NCBI GenBank assembly: GCA_964547995.1
Contig: CAZJRB010000146.1
Location: forward strand, 1-16,318
Length of the DNA: 16,318 nt
From: CAZJRB01 sp964547995
GTDB lineage: Bacteria > Planctomycetota > Planctomycetia > Pirellulales > Thermoguttaceae
Direction of reading: 5' to 3'
The position numbers and the translations under genes are program-made. Every line of letters starts with the position of its first letter. Positions within the stretch are counted from its first letter, which is position 1. Under the pieces are notes generated by a model. The model was given only the letters and a program-made list of their open reading frames with translations, did not search any database and was not told the DNA's origin. Positions 1-6,750 of this stretch are shown piece after piece.

Positions 1-244
1 TGTTTCGTTCACCGCCAAAACTGGCTACAACGAGAGTCTAACTGCGTAACTTGGGCTAACGCCTTGAAATCCCGCCGGCCCGCCCGGCGGATCGGTTTCT
101 CACTACATCACGGCTGCTCCACTCCTTCGAAATCCCGCCAAGCGTCCTTGCGTGGCCGTACCCTACTTGAACCCGTGCAGCAAATTGCCGGAAACAACGG
201 GTCCACCCGTTTCCTTTCCAATACCTCGAAGGTATTGCAGGGCG
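1..244. other. Non-coding leader region upstream of the first gene
   Basis: I see no convincing gene here. Frame 1 is open from the window edge to 393, but its translation has no recognisable motif and runs through the promoter at 245-272 into the next gene, so I treat it as chance. The stretch has small hairpins: a 7-bp stem CCGCCGG/CCGGCGG around 74-92, ACGGG/CCCGT near 198-210, and AATACCT/AGGTATT at 220-236 with a 3-nt loop just before the promoter. An 11-bp direct repeat GAAATCCCGCC occurs near 66 and 128. None resembles a tRNA or a known riboswitch. Confidence 0.5.
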
Positions 245-272
245 TTGCGGCTGCGTGGAATTGTGGTATCAT
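245..272 (+). promoter_or_regulatory. Sigma70-like promoter with extended -10, first gene
   Basis: The -35 TTGCGG (245-250) is followed after 16 bp by the -10 TATCAT (267-272), which carries the extended -10 bases TGG just upstream. Transcription would start near 279, exactly where an in-frame ATG lies. A leaderless start at 279 is therefore possible besides the start at 330. Confidence 0.6.
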
Positions 273-329
273 AGTCGTATGGGAATTCGTAGCAGCGAGC
301 CAATCAATCACGTCAATGGGGATTGCGCG

Positions 330-2249
330 ATGTGTGATCAATTTGCCCTTTACAGCATTTCCGGGTGCCTTCAAGGCAGGTTCGTGGGCGTAGTTGCCGC
401 CGTGGGCATCTTGGCAACAGCAGGCACGTTGCTGTTTGCCCAGGCCGCCCCGCCCGCGTCCGACCAACTCAAGCCAAAACTCCCGATTCCGCCGCAGGCC
501 GACCAACAAGAAGTGCTCGATACCCTGGCCGAAATTTATGACCTCGGCAAGAAACGGACGGATCAACAGAAGCTGGAACTTGTCAAGGACCTCCTACGCT
601 TAGTCGACGAAACCCAAAAGCCCACGGACAGGTTCGTCCTGTGGCGTAAGGCCATGGAACTCGCCGGCGACGTCGGGGACGCCGTGTTGATGTGCGAAGT
701 GATCGATCGTATCGGGGCCGAATACCACATCGACCCGCTGTCGACCCAGGGCAAGATGCTCACGTCGATCGCCCCGAAGGCAACCACCGCCGGGCGGATT
801 GGCTCGCTGGTGGAGGCCTCCAACCGCTACATCGGTCGGGCAGCCGCACAAGGGAAGTTCGACTACGCACAGAATATCGCCGCGCTGGCATACCGCACGA
901 GCCAGAACGCACAGGGCAAGGATTTCCGCAAGCCGACACTCGATCGCTGCCGCGAGGTCCAGAAGCTCGCCGACGCCTCGGCGGCCGTCCGGGCAAATCC
1001 CGCCGACACGGACGCCAATCTCACGCTCGGCCGGTTGTACTGCCTCTCGCAGGGCGATTGGCACCTCGGTTTGCCCTATCTCGCCAAGGGCGGCGAAACG
1101 GAACTCGCCGCGGTGGCCAGGCAGGAACTCGAAGCACCCGCCGATGCGGCCGGCCAGGTCAAGCTGGCCGACGCCTGGTGGAGCGTGGCCGAAGCTGCAA
1201 AAGACAACGAGAAGGAACCGATGATGCGCCGGGCGGGCGTCTGGTACAAGAAAGCCGAAAGGGGCGCGATCGGACTGGCAAAGGTCAAGATCGAAAAACG
1301 GCTGGCCGAAATCGCCAAGCTGGACCGCCCGGCTGACGCCGCCGCGACGGCGGCAACTCGCCCCAAGGAGCCCGCAGCGCGCGTCGGGTGGATCGATCTG
1401 CTCGAGCTGGTCAATATCGAGCGGGACCGCGTTTCCGGCACTTGGACAAAGGAAGGCAACTCCCTCGCCGTGGCCAATGGCGGAAAACTCATGCTGCCGG
1501 TCCTGGTCGAAGGAAGCTACCAACTCGAGGTCGAGTTTACCCGCGTCCGGGGAGACAGCGACGTCAATATCATTCTGCCCGTCGGATCGCGGCAGTGTAT
1601 GATGATGTTCAGCGGCTGGAGCGGCACAGCCAGCGGCCTTGAGATGATCGACGGGAGCCGCGCTAGTTCCAACCCCACCACCGTCAAACCCGGCACCATG
1701 ACCAACGGGCGGCGATATCGTGTGTGGATGCCGATCGTGGTCGGGGGGGAAGCCGCCGGCCTCGAGGTCCTGGTCGATGGCCGGTCCTATACCCGATGGG
1801 CAGGGAAACAAGCGTCTCTCTCAATGCCACCAGACTGGCGGTTACCCTGCGGCAAGTGTCCCGGCCTGGCAGCCAAAAGCGATGTAATTTTTCACAGCGC
1901 CCGACTCCGCATCAACGACGGCAAGGCAATTCCCGTTACGTCCGCCGCCATGTATCAAGCACACCCGGCAGAAGAACATCCCCCGGGACCGACCGTCTCG
2001 GAGAGGGAAGCCGCCAAAGCCGCCAAGAAAGCCGAGGCGAAGAAACGCGAAGAGGCTCGAAGGAGAGTCGAGGCCGCCAAACGTGCCGCGGAATTCAAGA
2101 AGCGAATCGAGGCCAAGCGACGTCACAAAAAAATACAAGCCGCACGGCCCCAAGGGGAAGTAACTCACAACTGCCGGACCATCCCTGCCCACTGCGGAAA
2201 TTCTTCTGTTGACCCAAAAGGCAGAGGGACAGTCGGCAGTGGGCAATAA
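330..2249 (+). CDS. Secreted helical-repeat / lectin-like domain protein with basic coiled-coil tail
   Basis: No enzyme function is recognised. With the ATG at 330 the product has 639 residues. It opens with a hydrophobic signal segment (about 17-36) and a likely cleavage after FAQA. Residues about 45-340 are helical, with a TPR-like stretch (NLTLGRLYCLSQGDW...). Residues about 350-550 form a beta-rich module with GSYQLEVEF, FSGWSG and NGRRYRVW, typical of the lectin-like or DUF1080-like domains common in planctomycete secreted proteins. From about 555 the tail is a Lys/Arg/Glu/Ala-rich coiled coil. Start choice: 330 has a weak GGGGA site 7 nt upstream, while the in-frame ATG at 279 coincides with the predicted transcription start; 255 lies upstream of the promoter and is unlikely. 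The 3' end is odd: at the A7 run 2127-2133 a one-base shift would give the basic ending KKYKPHGPKGK with a stop at 2161-2163. The last 38 residues in the present frame look like translated spacer. The role may be envelope binding, which is a guess. Confidence 0.75.
   Translation: MCDQFALYSISGCLQGRFVGVVAAVGILATAGTLLFAQAAPPASDQLKPKLPIPPQADQQEVLDTLAEIYDLGKKRTDQQKLELVKDLLRLVDETQKPTDRFVLWRKAMELAGDVGDAVLMCEVIDRIGAEYHIDPLSTQGKMLTSIAPKATTAGRIGSLVEASNRYIGRAAAQGKFDYAQNIAALAYRTSQNAQGKDFRKPTLDRCREVQKLADASAAVRANPADTDANLTLGRLYCLSQGDWHLGLPYLAKGGETELAAVARQELEAPADAAGQVKLADAWWSVAEAAKDNEKEPMMRRAGVWYKKAERGAIGLAKVKIEKRLAEIAKLDRPADAAATAATRPKEPAARVGWIDLLELVNIERDRVSGTWTKEGNSLAVANGGKLMLPVLVEGSYQLEVEFTRVRGDSDVNIILPVGSRQCMMMFSGWSGTASGLEMIDGSRASSNPTTVKPGTMTNGRRYRVWMPIVVGGEAAGLEVLVDGRSYTRWAGKQASLSMPPDWRLPCGKCPGLAAKSDVIFHSARLRINDGKAIPVTSAAMYQAHPAEEHPPGPTVSEREAAKAAKKAEAKKREEARRRVEAAKRAAEFKKRIEAKRRHKKIQAARPQGEVTHNCRTIPAHCGNSSVDPKGRGTVGSGQ
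2127..2133 (+). other. A7 tract with probable frameshift in the first gene
   Basis: Seven A residues sit in the Lys-rich 3' end of the gene. Dropping one A gives KKYKPHGPKGK and TAA at 2161-2163 (a 610-residue product), which continues the basic composition. The uncorrected frame runs 38 residues further with Cys, Ser and Gly-rich sequence unlike what precedes it. This could be a real indel, a sequencing or assembly error, or polymerase slippage. Confidence 0.55.
2186..2245. repeat. 10-bp inverted repeat at the 3' end of the first gene
   Basis: TGCCCACTGC (2186-2195) and GCAGTGGGCA (2236-2245) are perfect inverted copies separated by 40 bp. In the annotated frame the repeat would be coding; if the gene really ends at 2163 it is a spacer hairpin, which fits better. 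Confidence 0.45.
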
Positions 2250-2282
2250 AAAGAGTTGAACGTTGAGGGTCGAGAGCAAAAG

Positions 2283-2301
2283 CCCGGCACTGCGTGCCGG
2301 G
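2283..2301. terminator. Bidirectional hairpin terminator between convergent genes
   Basis: CCCGGCAC (2283-2290), loop TGC, and GTGCCGGG (2294-2301) form a perfect 8-bp GC-rich stem. Read on the minus strand it is followed by CTTTTGCTCT, a good U-tract for the propeller gene that ends at 2303. On the plus strand it is followed by the weaker ATTATTT. Its place between two converging genes supports a shared terminator. Confidence 0.65.
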
Positions 2302-2302
2302 A

Positions 2303-3568
2303 TTATTTGCCGATGCAATACAAGGCCCGATCGGAGCGGAGCAGCAAGCGGCCGCCGGTGACCGCCGGCGTGGCGTTGAACACGCTTTCGTCGGCAAGGC
2401 GGTTGCGCGCCAACTCCTTGAATTCCGGCGATAGCGCCAGCACGACCGTGCCGTCGAGCCGGGTCACGCCGTAGAGCTTTCCGTCCACCGCGACGGGAGA
2501 GGCATAGATCTTGTCGCCGTCGCCGCGGATGTCGAGCTTCTCGCGGTAGACTTGCTCGCCCGTGGCGGCATTCACGCAGTGGGCCTGCCCGAGGAAGTCC
2601 ATGGCGTAAAGGTGGCCGTCGTAGTAGACGGGGGTGCTCACGCGGGTGGTCCACTTCTTGGTCCACAGGACGTGGGAGCCGGTCACGTCGCCGCGTCCAC
2701 CGGTGCGAATGGCCGCCAGCCAGGGGCTTTGCCGGCTGTTGACCACGTAAACGACTCCTTTGTGGGCGATTATCGACGGGCAGTTGTAGTCGCGCCCCTT
2801 CGTGCAGAACCAGAACTGCTTGCCGGTGGCAGGATCGAGGCCGTAGACCTTGGTCGCCTCAATGACAACCAGTTCCCGGCCGCCGTCGGCGGTGGTGACG
2901 ACCAGGGGCGTGCTCCACGAGCTGAGGATATCATCGAACCGCCATACTTCCTTTCCGGTCGCCTTGTCCAGCGCCCTGATCGACTTGCTCTCAACGCTGG
3001 CGTTGACAATCAAGAGGTTTTTGTAGAGTATCGGCGAGGCGGCAGAGCCCCAGTTGTGCCTGTCGAGCCCCGTGCCGACGCCGGCCTTCCAGAGCGTCTT
3101 TCCGTCGAGGTCGTACTTCCAGACGCCCGACTTGCCGAAGAAGACGTAGACGGCCTCGCCGTCGGTGGCGGGCGTGGCCGAGGCGTATCCGTGCAAGTCG
3201 ACCCGCCCGGCATCGTAACCCGTCTCCGGCAAGACGGGCTTGCTCGTCTTGTCCCAGAGGATCTTGCCCGTGGCGGCGTCGATGCACAGGACATGGTGCA
3301 GGAGGTTTTTCTCGTCGCCGGGATTGTCCCGGTTCAGCCCGTAACCGCTGTAGCTGGTCAGGAAGATTTTCTTTCCAAGGGTGATCGGGCTTGAGGCGCC
3401 GAAGCCCGGCAGCGGCGTCTTCCAGACGATGTTCTCGCCGGCACTCCAGGTCGCCGGGAGGCCCTCGTCGCCGGAAACTCCCGATCCTTGGGGGCCTCGG
3501 AACCTGGTCCAATCCGCGCCGGCGAACAAGACGGCGAACAAGACGGCAACGACTACTCTGCGGTACAT
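2303..3568 (-). CDS. Secreted PQQ-type beta-propeller protein
   Basis: The product of 421 residues belongs to the PQQ-like/BamB-like beta-propeller superfamily. Blade motifs of the form (L)D-x-A-T-G-K-x-x-W recur: IDAATGKILWDK, LDKATGKEVWRF, LDPATGKQFWF. The ATG at 3568 (minus strand) is chosen because GGAG lies 9 nt upstream and the protein then begins MYRRVVVAVLFAVLFAGA, a compact Sec signal peptide. Starts at 3577 or 3619 would put a polar stretch in front. The RGPQGSGVS motif just after the signal peptide is typical of planctomycete propellers. Many members of this family in these bacteria are non-enzymatic, so an enzyme role such as PQQ-dependent dehydrogenase should not be assumed. It is a paralogue of the gene at 8387. 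It converges with the first gene over a hairpin terminator and diverges from the TIM-barrel gene at 3832. Confidence 0.88.
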   Translation of the reverse strand: MYRRVVVAVLFAVLFAGADWTRFRGPQGSGVSGDEGLPATWSAGENIVWKTPLPGFGASSPITLGKKIFLTSYSGYGLNRDNPGDEKNLLHHVLCIDAATGKILWDKTSKPVLPETGYDAGRVDLHGYASATPATDGEAVYVFFGKSGVWKYDLDGKTLWKAGVGTGLDRHNWGSAASPILYKNLLIVNASVESKSIRALDKATGKEVWRFDDILSSWSTPLVVTTADGGRELVVIEATKVYGLDPATGKQFWFCTKGRDYNCPSIIAHKGVVYVVNSRQSPWLAAIRTGGRGDVTGSHVLWTKKWTTRVSTPVYYDGHLYAMDFLGQAHCVNAATGEQVYREKLDIRGDGDKIYASPVAVDGKLYGVTRLDGTVVLALSPEFKELARNRLADESVFNATPAVTGGRLLLRSDRALYCIGK

Positions 3569-3610
3569 GACATTCATCTCCACGAGGTTGACAGGCTGGG
3601 AGAGGTAATA

Positions 3611-3758
3611 AGATAGCATGAGGCCGTCCGGGAATTCGCCCCTGTAGGGAACGCCCTCTGTGGCGTTCCGCAGATGGATCGTTGCCCAAACGGAACGGCA
3701 CAGAGGCCGTTCCCTACAGTGATTTCTGTCTGCAATTCCCGGACACCCTCAGATAGTA
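3611..3758. repeat. Nested inverted-repeat element (MITE/REPIN-like) with possible 8-bp target duplication
   Basis: Outer arms 3619-3636 and 3734-3751 match in 16 of 18 positions, sharing GTCCGGGAATT. Inner 29-bp arms 3642-3670 and 3691-3719 match in 27 of 29. Each inner arm also folds on itself: GGAACGCC/GGCGTTCC on the left and GGAACGGC/GCCGTTCC on the right. The near-copies AGATAGCA (3611-3618) and AGATAGTA (3751-3758) flank the element and may be a decayed target-site duplication. No transposase is present in the window, so any movement would be in trans. The element sits in the predicted leader of the minus-strand propeller gene. Confidence 0.6.
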
Positions 3759-3783
3759 TAGGGAAATCGCCGCGGCGTCGCAA
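3755..3783 (-). promoter_or_regulatory. Sigma70-like promoter for the minus-strand propeller gene
   Basis: On the minus strand TTGCGA (3783-3778) and TATACT (3760-3755) are separated by 17 bp. Transcription would start near 3748, giving a leader of about 180 nt that contains the whole inverted-repeat element. A second, weaker candidate with an extended -10, TGC-TATCTT, lies at 3618-3610, closer to the gene. Confidence 0.5.
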
Positions 3784-3816
3784 GTGGCGTGGGTAGTAGC
3801 CCCGGCCGCAGTATTC

Positions 3817-3825
3817 TGGTATGAT
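3817..3825 (+). promoter_or_regulatory. Extended -10 promoter, leaderless candidate
   Basis: TGG-TATGAT is present with no clear -35 at 16-18 bp. The -10 ends 6 nt before the ATG at 3832, so transcription would begin at or next to the start codon. The same geometry, extended -10 plus 6 nt plus ATG, is seen at 264-279. Confidence 0.5.
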
Positions 3826-3831
3826 GTCCGC

Positions 3832-5103
3832 ATGAGTAATGCAAATTCCCATCATCGCCGGTTCCTTCTCGGCCTTCCGAGGGCCCGGATCGGAATCACG
3901 GTGTTCATGCTACTTCCGTGCTGGCTCGCCGGCCCCGGACTTGCCGGCTGTGCGGGAACATTTGCCGCCGAACCGGGGTCGTACGCATCGTGGAAAAACG
4001 GCCCGGCGAAAGGCGCCGACTATTTTCCCATCGCCGTATGGCTCCAGGCGCCGAAAAACGCCCCTAAGTACAAAGCCATTGGGATCAATCTCTATGTCGG
4101 CCTCTGGAAGGGGCCGACGGATCAGCAGCTTGCCGAGCTGACAGAGCACGGCATGCCGGTCATCTGTGCCCAGAACGATTTCGCGCTGGCGCATTTGGAC
4201 ACAAAGGTCGTCGTCGGTTGGATGCACGGGGACGAGCCGGACAACGCCCAGTCGCGCGGCAAAGGCAAGGGATACGGTCCGCCCATTCGGCCGGAGAAGA
4301 TCGTCGACGACTACAAGAAGATCAAGGCAAACGATCCGAGCCGGCCGGTCATGCTCAATCTGGGACAAGGCGTGGCCTGGGACCGCTGGCACGGCCGGGG
4401 CGTCCGGACGAATCATCCGGAGGATTACTTGGAATACGTTCAGGGCTGCGACATCGTTTCGTTCGACATTTACCCGGTCGTTCACCGCAAGCCGGACGTC
4501 GCCGGCAAGCTTTGGTACGTTGCCCGGGGCGTCGATCGCCTTCGGAAATGGACCCGGGATAAGAAGACCGTTTGGAACTGCATCGAATGTACGCGTATCA
4601 GCAATCCGGACGCGAAACCCACGGCGGATCAGGTGCGGGCCGAAGTGTGGATGTCGATCATCCACGGCTCGAAGGGGATCGTCTACTTCTGCCACCAGTT
4701 CAAGCCGCGCTTCATCGAAGCGGGCCTTCTGGCCGACGAGGAAATGGCAAAGGCCGTCGGCGCGATCAACCGGCAAATCCACGGCCTGGCACCGGTGATC
4801 AACAGCCCCACGCTCCGAGGCGCAGTGACGGTGCGTTCGGAGCCGGCAAGCGTGTCGCGGGAATTGGCCGAGGTGTTTCCGGCCGCCCCGATCGCCACCA
4901 TGGTCAAGAAACATCGCCAGGCCACCTACGTGTTTGCAGTTGCGATGGAAGCCGGGCCGGCAAGCGCCGTTTTCGAAGTCCGGGGCGCCGCCGGGAACGC
5001 CGTGGTCGAAGTGCTGGGTGAGCATCGCACCGTTCCGCTCCGGGATGGAGAATTCCGCGACCGCTTCAAGCCCAACGAGGTCCATCTCTACAGAATCGAG
5101 TAG
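3832..5103 (+). CDS. Secreted glycoside-hydrolase-like (TIM-barrel) protein
   Basis: The product of 423 residues looks like a clan GH-A type TIM barrel of the kind annotated as glycosyl hydrolase or GH42-like in planctomycetes; the substrate is unknown. The N-terminus has an Arg-rich n-region and a hydrophobic core (about 22-42), consistent with export. Strand-end motifs fit a retaining glycosidase: VVGWMHGDEPDN with Glu135, then VSFDIYP, then VWNCIEC with Glu252. The two Glu are about 117 residues apart, plausible for acid/base and nucleophile. After about residue 330 a small beta domain ends in RDRFKPNEVHLYRIE. The start at 3832 lies 6 nt after the -10, so no ribosome-binding site can precede it; a later start at GTG 3901 or ATG 3907 is possible but would shorten the signal peptide. 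An ORF start at 3784 lies upstream of the promoter. The gene diverges from the propeller and precedes the GYF_2 gene by 68 bp. Confidence 0.78.
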   Translation: MSNANSHHRRFLLGLPRARIGITVFMLLPCWLAGPGLAGCAGTFAAEPGSYASWKNGPAKGADYFPIAVWLQAPKNAPKYKAIGINLYVGLWKGPTDQQLAELTEHGMPVICAQNDFALAHLDTKVVVGWMHGDEPDNAQSRGKGKGYGPPIRPEKIVDDYKKIKANDPSRPVMLNLGQGVAWDRWHGRGVRTNHPEDYLEYVQGCDIVSFDIYPVVHRKPDVAGKLWYVARGVDRLRKWTRDKKTVWNCIECTRISNPDAKPTADQVRAEVWMSIIHGSKGIVYFCHQFKPRFIEAGLLADEEMAKAVGAINRQIHGLAPVINSPTLRGAVTVRSEPASVSRELAEVFPAAPIATMVKKHRQATYVFAVAMEAGPASAVFEVRGAAGNAVVEVLGEHRTVPLRDGEFRDRFKPNEVHLYRIE

Positions 5104-5113
5104 CACCGGGGGC

Positions 5114-5141
5114 TTGACGCCGTTGGAGGATGTGGTATACT
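5114..5141 (+). promoter_or_regulatory. Strong sigma70-like promoter for the GYF_2 gene
   Basis: TTGACG (5114-5119), a 16-bp spacer and TATACT (5136-5141) with the extended -10 TGG at 5133-5135. Transcription would start near 5148. This rules out an ATG at 5130 and points to the ATG at 5172, which has AGGAGAG upstream. Confidence 0.72.
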
Positions 5142-5171
5142 CAAACGCAGGGGATTTCCAGGAGAGCGGCC

Positions 5172-6383
5172 ATGTTAGCGGAATGGTTTGTTGTTGTCGA
5201 GGGGAGGGAAACGGGACCTTTCACCGGTGCCCAGTTGAAAGAGTTTGCCGCACAAGGACAGATTACGCCCACCACGAGTGTCCGCCAGGTGCGCATGCCC
5301 CATGCCGCCCCCGCTGCCGAAATCGAGGGCTTGTTCTCGATACAAATATCCAAATCGGCTCCCGGAGCCCCCCAGTATTCTTCGGAAGACAGCGACCCGC
5401 TTGCGTTCTGGGGCCTCACGGCCGTCGCGGGAATATCGCTCGTCCTTGTCGGCTATTTCGGCTGGAACTGGCTTTCCCCAAAAAAGAGCACAGGCGACGA
5501 GGTTGCCGCTGAAGAGTCCGTTTCGGAAGACGTCGTCCCGGCAATTCCCCAACCCGTCGGCAGAAGGCCGGTTTGGAGTGAAGAAGAGGAAGAGGAAGGG
5601 ATGTCGCCGGAGGAACAGCAAGCCGCTATCGAACTCAGGCAGCAGGAGCTGCAATACCAGGAATGGATGCTAAGGCAGCAGGCCGCTCAACTCAAGGCAA
5701 ATCAAGCCAAGGCGAAAACTGAGGAGGAGGAAGACCGGGAAAAGCTCGATGAAGAGCAGAAACGCAAGGCCGATTTGGAGGCCCAACGGCAACGACACCA
5801 GCAAATCGCCCTGGCGGGAGCTACCTTTACCACCAATTACCAAGCCTGTTGGAAGCGGATGCAGGCCCTGGCGAAGAGCCGCGAGGTCGCGTTGCTCGAG
5901 CCGTTTGTCGGTGTGCTCAACGACGCGAAGGCTATTGTGCGGAGTGAGAAGGGCCGCAAACTCGAGCACAAAATTTCCGAGTTGCAGGAGAAGCTCAAGC
6001 GGCTGGAGAAGCTCCGAAAGGCGCAAGAGGACCAGTGCGCCGCCCTGGACCGCGAAATCAAGGATTTCCTCAATGCCGCTTCCCGCCAAGCCAAGAAGGA
6101 TGACGGCTACGCCCCCTTCGCGGAATTGTGGAAGACGATGTACGAAACCAATCGGACCGCCAAGAAGGTGTATGCTGAAATCGAGAAACCGCTCAGGCAG
6201 TGCATGAGTGCGGACCCGGGCAATCCGATAGTCATCGATTATCGCGATCTGGTCAAGGAAAAAGCGCGTTTCAAGAAGGAACAGGATAAACTCGGCCTAA
6301 CGGTGGACGATCTGGAGGAACTCGTCCGCGATGCTGTTGACAACTGCAAGCCTCCCGATGACGCTTCCGGTAAGACGCCGTGA
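5172..6383 (+). CDS. GYF_2-domain, single-pass membrane, coiled-coil protein
   Basis: The 403-residue product begins with a GYF_2 (DUF4339-like) module at residues 1-55: EWFVVVEGRETGPFTGAQLKEF followed by the closing EIEGLF. GYF-type modules generally bind proline-rich peptides. One membrane helix follows at about 77-100 (LAFWGLTAVAGISL...). The rest is charged: a Glu-rich linker, then long Gln/Lys/Glu-rich coiled coil (about 140-240 and 260-310), then a helical C-terminus. The GYF_2 module is probably cytoplasmic and the coiled coil in the periplasm, though the opposite orientation cannot be excluded. The start at 5172 is supported by AGGAGAG 7 nt upstream and by the promoter position. The specific partner and function are not known. 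The gene appears to be transcribed alone, with a promoter on its 5' side and a repeat-filled spacer on its 3' side. Confidence 0.78.
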   Translation: MLAEWFVVVEGRETGPFTGAQLKEFAAQGQITPTTSVRQVRMPHAAPAAEIEGLFSIQISKSAPGAPQYSSEDSDPLAFWGLTAVAGISLVLVGYFGWNWLSPKKSTGDEVAAEESVSEDVVPAIPQPVGRRPVWSEEEEEEGMSPEEQQAAIELRQQELQYQEWMLRQQAAQLKANQAKAKTEEEEDREKLDEEQKRKADLEAQRQRHQQIALAGATFTTNYQACWKRMQALAKSREVALLEPFVGVLNDAKAIVRSEKGRKLEHKISELQEKLKRLEKLRKAQEDQCAALDREIKDFLNAASRQAKKDDGYAPFAELWKTMYETNRTAKKVYAEIEKPLRQCMSADPGNPIVIDYRDLVKEKARFKKEQDKLGLTVDDLEELVRDAVDNCKPPDDASGKTP

Positions 6384-6477
6384 ATCTCCTCCGGCGATAT
6401 TTGGGTTTTGCATCGCACTCTCCTTGGTCCGCAGAATTCGGTCTTCCGCAAGCGGTGGATAGCGATCTTCCCCCAAG

Positions 6478-6506
6478 TTGTCCGAGGCATTCGATTCTGA
6501 TATGCT
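6478..6506 (+). promoter_or_regulatory. Sigma70-like promoter for the oxidoreductase gene
   Basis: TTGTCC (6478-6483), a 17-bp spacer, then TATGCT (6501-6506) with the extended -10 TGA. Transcription would start near 6513, giving a leader of roughly 240 nt that includes the entire hairpin cluster. Confidence 0.5.
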
Positions 6507-6518
6507 GTAGTACCGTAC

Positions 6519-6679
6519 GACAATTAAAACTGTGGGTGCCATGCCCACGCTTGCCGTGGGCATGTTTGCGGAGGTTGCCCAACATGCCCACGCTTGCCGT
6601 GGGCATGTTTGCGGAGGGTGCCCAACATGCCCACGGCGAGCGTGGGCATGGCACCCGACAACCAACAATCTTAATTGTC
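6519..6679. repeat. Hairpin cluster: two 43-bp direct repeats plus an inverted third, flanked by 8-bp inverted repeats
   Basis: Units start at 6541 and 6584 with an exact 43-bp period and differ by one base; each contains the palindrome ATGCCCACG/CGTGGGCAT. A third copy at 6627-6656 is in the opposite orientation, so the cluster is bounded by GGGTGCC (6534-6540) and GGCACCC (6650-6656). An outer 8-bp inverted repeat GACAATTA (6519-6526) / TAATTGTC (6672-6679) encloses everything. It resembles REP/REPIN-type dispersed palindromes rather than CRISPR, because the units are contiguous and have no spacers. Confidence 0.75.
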
Positions 6680-6737
6680 ACAAGGTAGTAGTGCAAGAAG
6701 TGGAAAAAGCCGACAGAACCTGAATACCAAAGTAGAA

Positions 6738-6745
6738 AAGGAGGA
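6738..6745 (+). promoter_or_regulatory. Strong ribosome-binding site deciding a GTG start
   Basis: AAGGAGGA lies 5 nt before the GTG at 6751 and is the best Shine-Dalgarno match in the window. It fixes the GTG start of the oxidoreductase. Confidence 0.8.
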
Positions 6746-6750
6746 TTGTC

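Larger units (their letters stand above)
6384..6750. other. 367-bp spacer: promoter, hairpin cluster and ribosome-binding site of the oxidoreductase
   Basis: No gene is supported here. The stretch holds a promoter (6478-6506), the repeat cluster (6519-6679) and a strong ribosome-binding site (6738-6745). The ORFs that cross it on both strands are produced by the repeats, which read through as CPRXAWAC-like peptides. No clear terminator for the upstream gene is visible. Confidence 0.6.

Noticed and set aside
1..393. Plus-strand open frame at the left edge
   Set aside because: It has no recognisable domain, contains the promoter at 245-272 and overlaps the signal-peptide region of the first gene in another frame.
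600..1811. Long minus-strand open frame (403 codons) opposite the first gene
   Set aside because: It mirrors a well-supported secreted protein. Its translation is rich in Asp/His/Gly/Arg with no domain, typical of antisense frames in GC-rich DNA.
3910..5106. Minus-strand open frame opposite the TIM-barrel gene
   Set aside because: It is an antisense shadow; the plus strand carries the signal peptide, catalytic-type motifs and a promoter.
5130..5171. ATG at 5130 as start of the GYF_2 gene
   Set aside because: This ATG overlaps the -10 element at 5136-5141 and would lie upstream of the transcription start; 5172 has a good ribosome-binding site and starts the domain cleanly.
6541..6656. CRISPR-like repeats
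   Set aside because: The 43-bp units are directly contiguous, one is inverted, there are no spacers, and no cas genes are present.
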